Below are positions 51,201-60,200 of a stretch of 64,000 nucleotides of DNA, piece after piece. The DNA is from Incurvaria masculella (Eukaryota > Arthropoda > Insecta > Lepidoptera > Incurvariidae). Numbering within the stretch: the first letter of the stretch is position 1; every line of letters begins with the position of its first letter. The notes under the pieces are model-generated. The model was not told the origin of the DNA and did not search any database. It saw nothing but the letters and a program-made list of their open reading frames with translations. Made by a program: the position numbers and the translations under genes. The stretch lies in assembly GCA_946894095.1 (NCBI GenBank), contig OX335651.1:9384501-9448500 (forward strand). Direction: 5' to 3'.

Positions 51201-54200
51201 GTCAAAACTATGATGTCAAAGTTCATGTTAAAGCGATGTAGAAGGATTACCAGCTGTTCGAAATTTTTATTAATGCTGCGTATATTTAAAGACAAAACTT
51301 TTAACCGTGATTCTTTTGGTAGAACTTTCCTACATTCCTCTGGCTGGTTCATAATAAGGCATTCAATCACATCAATATTATCAATTTCTTCGATTACGTC
51401 TTTATTTAAATGTGACTCTGTTTATGAAAAAATCCAGCAACATGCACTAATTTCGAAATATTTTTTTCAATATGGACGGTTCTACTGATTTTTGCTCTAC
51501 TTATGAAAATGAGTTCTAAATCCCAGACGATTGTTATGTTAAGATGGTTTTTATTTTGAACACATTTAGCAAAAACACTTCGTGCTGCATGTAAGAGGAT
51601 ACGTTTTTTAAATTGCAATAGTTTTCTCCACATACAATAAAAACTGCCTTCAACGTCCCTGCCAGCAAAAATTAACTGATCAGGCAAGTGTGACTGACTG
51701 TTTTTAGTCAACATCTTACATGAAAGTATAGTAAATATAGTGGAATTCTCTAATTGTTTGATTAGTATCAGTACGTAGTTGTGTATGTTGTGCGTTCGAA
51801 TAAATGTATACATTGAAATGTAGATATAAAAGCTTTGAAAATAACAACAAAAAATGGAAACTAAATATTTTAAGTGTAAAATATGCAAAAATAGAACGGT
51901 ATTATAGGATTGACTTGTAAATGTCCTTACGTGATGCATGTGAACAGTTACACAAATGAATAAAAACATATTAAAACTAAAAACATGATATAATATATTT
52001 AACTTTAGTGGTATGGATAATTTCGTAATATAACTACCCAAAAAGCGACGGAAGGTCTCGCTCGTGCTTAACTACAACATACTCTTTAATGTCTGAAGAT
52101 TTTCGCATTAAAATTTGACCATTTTTTGACCACACATATTTGACATTGTTTTCCCTTGCGAATACCTTGGCGTTTGACAAGAGCATCTTCTTTCTTGCTG
52201 TTAGAAACTCGTTGATGTACACATTATCGGTGCTTGCATCGCGATCCGGTTGCAGTCCAGCGCCACACACGGTGAGCGGGCGCTTCTTGCGGGCGCACTC
52301 CAGAAACCTGCTGCGCGTATCCAGGCTGGAGAACTTCACCGATACTTCCTTTCGTGACTTCTTTGAGGGGACGCGTCGTACTTCCGCGACATCGCCGGCT
52401 TGCACCGGGCAGCCAATAGCTCGGGAGATGGTGATAACCGTCTCCACCAGGTTGCTGGCCGTTTCAGGAATTCCCTTTATTTCAATGAGCTCTTTTACGG
52501 TATCCTGTTCGAAATCGTCCCTTTGCGCTTGAATTTTTGAAACTTCACTTTTTAATGATTTTAGCTCCAGTGAATCCCGCTCCAGTGCGTTAATGCGAGA
52601 ATCTTGAGTTTTCATGGTGTTTTCGATATCTTGAAGTTGATCCCCATAGTGCTCAAGAGTTTTTTCGATTCCTACTATGGTCTGTCGTAAATCCTCCTGT
52701 CCACGCTGCACCGATTCAAGAGATTTACGGAATGACTCCTGGTTCACAAGGACTCGCTCGACGTCCTGCTGCAGTTTTGCCAGAACATTCGTTATATCTA
52801 TCGGAAATGCACTGAACGGACCGGAGGCAGGGTGCTCCTCTGGCGTAGCGTACGGTGACGCAGCTGCGGAGCCTCCGTCGGGTGTCCTCATGCCGCTGCT
52901 GCCCTGCAGGAGGCGCAGCTGAGGGGGCACCTTGCAACTTCCACAGCGCCACTGCTTGTCGCGGCTGCCACTCCTTGCGGCGAGCACCGCCTGCTCCAAC
53001 ACTCCAGCACACTTATAGTGATACCACGCATGGCAGTCTCCGTCGCACTGTGTGCCCGTGTGTCTTTTCACTTCCTTATTACAAACCTTGCAGTTCGACA
53101 TTTTGACAGATCAACAAAGATTTATTTTGCTTTGAACAGACTGGTTGAAAAAGTTTGTTTACGAGTTTAAATTATTAAATTTATATAATCACTATGTATT
53201 TTTACTTCACTATATTAATAACTGCACTGGAACCCACTTTTGGTGCAAAAAACTATAAAACAAAGAGTCTATTTAAATATATTAATTAAAATTAGCGAGA
53301 GCTCAAACTAATGGTGTGTAAGTCCCAACTACCCACACGTTTACATTTGGACCACGTTGTGCGATTAGAACATAATTTTAAGCTATTGACTACTGAAGAA
53401 TTGTATGTTAACTAGATAAGCAGGCACAAATGTTCGTTAAACCCATACATGTTCATCGGCAGTGGTTTGAAACCAAAAGCAACCGATCAATGATAGAGGG
53501 AGATGGAGTGAACTTTTGCACTAACACGACGATTATTTATCACCATGATATTTTTTTAATGATTTTCTTCATTTTTTTTAATGACTTCTCAACGAAAACA
53601 AAGATTAACAAAGGCAAAACAAGATTAACAATTGTAAATATCGGCACTCAGGAGCCAGAAATGGCTCATATGACCCCTTAGTTTCTGCTCAGTCGATAAA
53701 CCCTTAGCTTCCGTTCAGTCGATATCGAAAGTTTTTGGTACCAAAATATGCCTTATTGCTACGAGAAAAGTAAAGTCGACATTGAGAGATTTTGAGGCAG
53801 AAATCGCATCAAAGCAAAGGGCCAATATGGCATGCAGAACAAATACCTACGCAATTTAAAGGGTTAAAAATATTTATAAATCACCTCCAGAAGGCTGACC
53901 ATCGGCATCCTTCTCATCGTCGGGCTGGTTCTTGGAGTTGACCTGCCGCTGCCGCACTACGAACCCGCCGATGCCCAGCTTGTTGAGGTTTCGCTGCCGC
54001 TTGCGCCGCAGCACCGTGAGCCCCGACTCGGTCGTGTAGATGGTGAAGCCCTCCGGTGGAGGCCCATCCTTCGCCACGCTCCACAGCGAGCCCTCCTTGT
54101 ACGTCGCGCTCACTACTCCTGTAGTGTACCAATTTTTAAACTTGCTGCTACCAGGAGTCACTTTTGTATAGTAAAAACAAGAGTAACCAAATTAAGGTGG

Positions 54201-57200
54201 TTCAGAACATGTCCAGCCCAAACAAAGTTTCTTGCACATGACAAAAAATATTTACCTGAGCGATAGCAACTTTCACAGTATATCCAGTGTTGTATAATCC
54301 TTTAAAAATAGAAATTGCAATTACCTAACGCAATGGGCGCGTTCACAGCTTCATAACTTCCCACCTGACATAACTTCCGGTCGCTGGCCGATATTGCAGC
54401 GTTTTGAGAAAAGGCAACTTTAAACCTATAGCTTCGTCATCTTTCAAGATAACAAAATAATTCTTTCACTGTTGTAAATCTGGTTTTACTTACTTTTTTA
54501 TTTAATAAAAAAATGCCACCACTAAATCATTCCACTGACTTCTGCTCTGTAAACCTGATACATCATTATTTCGTCACTCATGGCGCTCGTTGTTTGGAGA
54601 CTCTGCATGTCTAAACAACCTCAAAATACCATTCATCATTATCTTTGCTATTACATCGTTCAGTGAACACTGCTCTCGATACTGAATGAAGTTAAATTAT
54701 TAAGGGTAACTCACCTGGTTCCTCCTTGACTTCGGCAGTGCCGTCCGGTTTAGAGTCATCATTGGCTCCGTCAGTGTCGGTGTTCTGAACCACTGTTTCA
54801 ATAGATGCCATTATTTCTAATCCACATTGCGGGCGTACAAGACAAACAAAACAGAAACATTACAATGTGTTTCCAGATTATTTTATTATATTATAATGCG
54901 GGTTTCAATTCAACACTGTGCAAGAAATATAAAGAGACCTCTAGACGTTGGAGCAACATCCACAAAATGCTTGCTCACATTTAATGGACACAGGTACATT
55001 TAAAGCATCGGTGTCTGTTCGACTCAGTCGTCATGGTAGCCGAGCCGTGCGTGGCTATGAAATTGGCAATGACACAATTGTGGAGGTGGACACATGTGTA
55101 GGCCTCTTTATGTTGCGCAAGAATATTGACGCTAAGATAGGCAATATTCCCCTCTTAGGCCTGTGCCTTAAAATACAGCATCTTGATTCCTATGACACGG
55201 TTTCTAATTATTATGCAAAGGCTAGTCTCTATTTCATGGTTTACAAGAGGGCTGAATGTACTAGTTACGTGTAGCAATAAATCATCGAGATTGGAACATC
55301 TAAATAGAGTCATAAGTTATCACCTCCATATGTACCTGCATCTTTTTCCATGGTCTCATTCTTGAACCGGCGTTTCTTGCGGCCGGCTTGCGTCAGGCCA
55401 AGCTCTGACTCCAGTTGCTTCATTTGATGTATCCCGCGGGCGGTCAGGCAGACCTGGTCATATGCCGATATATATTAGCTTTTCCATAAGGTGAACCGGT
55501 AAATGAAGCTGCCCATTGAAACTCAATTTGGTAGCCATGTGAAAACACCTCTGATTTACTTGATTCTTTCGTATCTTGAGACACTGCTCAAATGAGAGCA
55601 AACAGAAAAAATACACGATATTTATAAAAAACATAACACATTTATTTTTGGTGTGGTAAACCATGAATATTTTATGGAAAAGAAACAAACTAACTATGTC
55701 TGGGGAGCGTAATTTTCGAATTCTCAGGGTCCAGCTACAAAGCGTCAAATAACAACGAAAAATCATTTTCGCATAAAAAATTGACGGTATCGCACAATCC
55801 TTGGCTCAATGCTCATAATAAACTATTTTTTTCCATAAGAACACTCAGGCAAGATCATGTCGCAGAGTCATACTCATACTTAAGGTGGCCCAACCCGCTC
55901 ATCTCCCCATACAAAAGGGGAAAGAAGATCACGCCCATATTTCTTGTCAGAGATCCAAAAGTTTGCTCAAAATAGCTTTATTTGATCGAACTAGATGTCT
56001 GATGACCATTGGCATTGTAAAATTGTGTTTGGTTTCTAAGTTATAGGGTCCGAAAGTTCGATTTTTTCGCGCGTTTTATACAATAACTTTGGAGGTTGAT
56101 TACGGAATGATAAAGTAAGAACATCGTAAAAAGATTAGTCATCAGACATAGCTTATTTAATCAAGATTTATGATCTATTTGGTTTTTGTTAGATTTTTGA
56201 CTACAGCGGTCGTGGTTTACTTTTAGCTATAAGTCGTTTTGTAATTAAAATTTTCGTAAATTTTACCAAATCATACACTGTGCACATTGTCTTTTTTGTG
56301 GACATGTTGCATCTTCCTCATCACGGAGCCTGTCTTATTCTTTAAAACAGAGAAGGTCCCAGAGCGCAACAGCACGGTTTTGTACCATGCCCGCGAATGA
56401 GTTAGGCCCGCCGGGTTGGGCCACCTTAATGAAAGACTTCAGATATATCGATAGCAAAGTTATGGCAGTTACACCCTGACCAAGTTACTAATAAAACCTG
56501 ATCGTCCGCTGAATAGTTATGCAATGTTTTGTCCCTTTCGCTCGAATTAAAAAAAAATGCAAAAAAGAATGCAAAGGATAAAACATTGTGTAACTATTAT
56601 AGAGCAGTCTTTATCGAAGTGGGAGATAACACTCCTTTGTGGGTGTCGGAGGTCTGCAGGGAGGCGGTTAATAGCTCAGAGGAAAATGGGGTGGCGTTGA
56701 AGTGGTTTAGGGGGGCGATGGCCAAGTTGTATTTCTCTAAACTAAAACGAAAACCTAGGTAGGTTTTCGTACACAGATAATTTTACTAAATATTATTCAT
56801 AAAATATAATTTAGTTGCCTCATAAGAACTAAGAAACAAGATATACCTAATAGTATACTAAAGTGGGATGATATAAATGAATAAATAAATTAAAACAATT
56901 AAATTAAAGATTGCGATTGTAATTTATAAGATGTGGTAAAGCAAAACATTTTGGGGGGCACTGGAAAATAATGGATTCTCAAAGTTCGCGGTAGACGTAG
57001 ACAAAATAAGTTTAAGAACCCCTGATTTAGAGGATGATCTGGGTTTATTAGTAACAGGGTGAATGTTTAGTCAAACCTTTGATGGCCATAATAATGAACG
57101 ATAGACTCAAGAGAAGGTGTTCAAAAGTAATAAAAGCAGACCCACCTCGTCCATGTAGTACTCGCCCGAGAGTCCGAGCGAACGCAGGGTGGGCGGCGGT

Positions 57201-60200
57201 GCGGCGAGCGGCGCGGGCGCGGGCGCCGGCGGGGGCTCAGCGGCGGCGCGCGCGGCCGCCACGTGCGGCGGCGGCGCGTCGCGCGGCCGGCACAGCGCGC
57301 AGTGGTACCTGCCGAGACACGAGCGATATTCCAGGGGCTGTCGTTGACCGAATTGTCCCCGAATTAAGAGAGTCATTACCCTATCAATTCCCCATACTAT
57401 GGGCGATAAGTGTTTATACGCTCTCAATGTTTTACTAGGTTTTTGAAATTTTGGATTCTATAATATATTGTCGAAATCTACATCTGTATATTTTTATTTT
57501 AATAATTACCTTTTAGATTGGAAAATATTGACTAGTAAGCATTGGAAAAAGTGGTCTCTTTTTACGTTTCCTTTTAGATTTTTTTACTGAAAAACTTTAG
57601 TAGCTATTTACGAAAAAATCAAAACATACGGACGTAGATTGAAGCTTTCGCAATTTAGGAAAAAGATTATTAGGGCCAACATTATAGTGGATCCAAAGAT
57701 CCAAGTGGCCATTTGCTAGGACTCAATCAAAGCAGGTTTAATTCAAAACAAAGGAAGCACATCATGATCGATAGCACCGGGTGCCTTCTGCGGGTGTGAA
57801 CTTGCACACGACTGCCTATAGTCGGTCCAGCAATTAATTTTACTTTTTAAATATGCACACCTATGAAGTCCCTTAAATATTGACCGGCAACAATAAACAA
57901 AAAAATATGCTACTTGCGAGATGCCGCTTTATGCTCATTTCTTGAGAAAAAATTCAATATCACTGTGCTAAATTGATTAAAGCTTCTTCATAAATAAAGT
58001 CAATTGTAATAAGAAAACGAATCTGTAATGCATAGTCAACAATCGATTATTACTTGAGCTGTCAAAAAATAGTTGGACAGACTATAGTTGATGGTCAACT
58101 ACGGCGAGATCTCACCCGGCCCTGCAGCACACCTCCGCCTCGTCCTCGTTGCGAATGCCGTCGCAGGCCGAGTGCAGCCAGCGGGCGCACCGCTCGCACT
58201 GGATGATCAGCTCGCCGTCGTTGTAGGGCTCGTTGCACACGCAGCACATCACGAGCGACGCGCACGGTGCGCACTCTGCGAACGTGACCGCGGAATTAGG
58301 AATAATCTTGCAGTGAATCTAAGGCCGCAGTCCGAATTACGCTCAAACTCTGACAGCGTGAATACATGATAATTTTATGTATTTAATGGATACGACATTA
58401 CCGTTATCTCATTAATTCGTGTTTCAGCGACATCTACGTTTGAAGCATTGTAATCAGATTTAGAAGATAATCTGAAAAAGTATTGGTTTTGACATTCGTC
58501 AGAAGCAGGATTCATTATTTTCAAAATCAGATTACAATGCTTCAAATGTAGATGTCGCTGAAACTCGAATTAAGGTGGCCCAACCCGGCGGGACTAACAA
58601 ATTCGCGGGCACGGTACAAAAACGTGCTGTTGCGCTCTGGGACTTTTTCTGTTTCAAAGAATAAGACAGGCTCCGTGATGAAGAAGATGCAACATGTCCA
58701 CGAAAAATACAATGTGCATAGGAGATGATTTGGTAAGATTTACGAAAATTTTAATTACAAAACGACTTATAGCTAAAAGTAAGCCACGACCGCTGTAGTA
58801 AAAAATCTAACAAAAACCAAATAGATTATAAATCTTGATTAAATAAGCTATGTCTGATGAGAAATCTTTTTAAGATGTTCTTACTTTATCATTGCGTAAT
58901 CCACCTCCAAAGTTATTGTATAAAACGCGCGAAAAATTCTAACTTTCGGACCTTACAACTTAGAAACCAAACAAAATGTTACATTGTCAACGGTCATCAG
59001 ACATCTAGTTCGATCAAAAAAAGCCATTTTGATAAAAATTTGGGATCTTTGACAAAAAATATGGGCGTGATCTTCTTTCCCCGTTTGTATGGAGAGTTGA
59101 GTGGGATGGCCCACCTTAATGAGTGCAAATACGTTTGACCCGATTCGCGCTGACAGTGCTCAGGGCTTCTATTACGAGTTACAAATCACTTATCGAAAAT
59201 TCGCTGAGCACTTCGATTCCGGAGGTTAGCACCATTGAATAGAGCTGTCATTTGGCCATGGACATTTCGCCAGCTCAATGGTGTAATTCGGACCACGGCG
59301 AATGTGAGTTAAGTGTTAAAACTTTAATTGGATCCACTTTCAAACACTGTATTGGTAGGAGCATAGCCTGCTGTATTGTTTTGTGTTTGTGTGTGTGTTA
59401 CAAGCCGTGAAGTAGGATTAGCAGCGTCCCATTTTCAGGTAGTGGTAGGCCTACCGATATCTTAGCTTTGTATGAAGGCTCTTTCTATCTTATCGAGCTG
59501 AGGTCAAAATATTATCGAAAGACGCTGATTCTAACCTTGTTCTAGGTATTAATTAGCCTTTTCTTACTTAATTAATGTAACTGTATCTTTTAGCAATAGT
59601 TTTTATGAGTGAATGATCATAAATTGTTTGCTATTTCGTGATTGGAATTAATGTAACAAATTAATCATTTTATTAATACGTTATAATTAATTTGTTACTG
59701 TGAAAAATGTGCATTACTTTGAGAGTGGAGCTAAAATAAAATATATGTATTATTTATATTTAGTTTATTGGTTCTTATTTTCTAAGCACAAATATCTCCA
59801 AACATAGATAGATATTCAAACATTCATTTTCAATTATTGACGCAACTACCTAAGACACAAAAAATATAATATTTACTACATATAATCTGCAAACATATAC
59901 AACTGTACATGTCATCATATTTGCTAGATATATCTACAAAAATGGCATAATTTCTTTATGTAATAGAACCTGCCTCAAACACAAGGAAATTCATATCTAC
60001 TACATATTTATCAATGACAATTTTCCGCGATTAAGGCAGGCCCTGGGATAGCTCCTAAATACTATTTGCTGTGTTGAGCTTGACTTATGATAATGTAATA
60101 TGTCTAGTTCAATATGTTTAATATGTACGTAGGTATATGAAGCTTCAGGAAGGAGTCATTTTAAAATACATATCTTTATCGTTTAATCTGTTGCCATGTC

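Larger units (their letters stand above)
48300..53150 (-). mobile_element. full-length two-ORF LINE, CR1/Jockey group
   Basis: Minus-strand LINE in the largest intron: ORF1 (52034-53101), a spacer of about 680 bp, ORF2 (48476-51352), and an AT-rich 3' region with ATTTTATTT-type repeats. Both ORFs are open. Exact ends and any target duplication could not be fixed. It is oriented with the host gene. Flanking intron at 47997-48300 and 53151-53884 has no gene. Confidence 0.88.

Noticed and set aside
51406..52041. 211-codon frame between the two LINE ORFs
   Set aside because: Lies in the inter-ORF spacer in another frame, AT-rich, no domain; no sign that it is a real protein.
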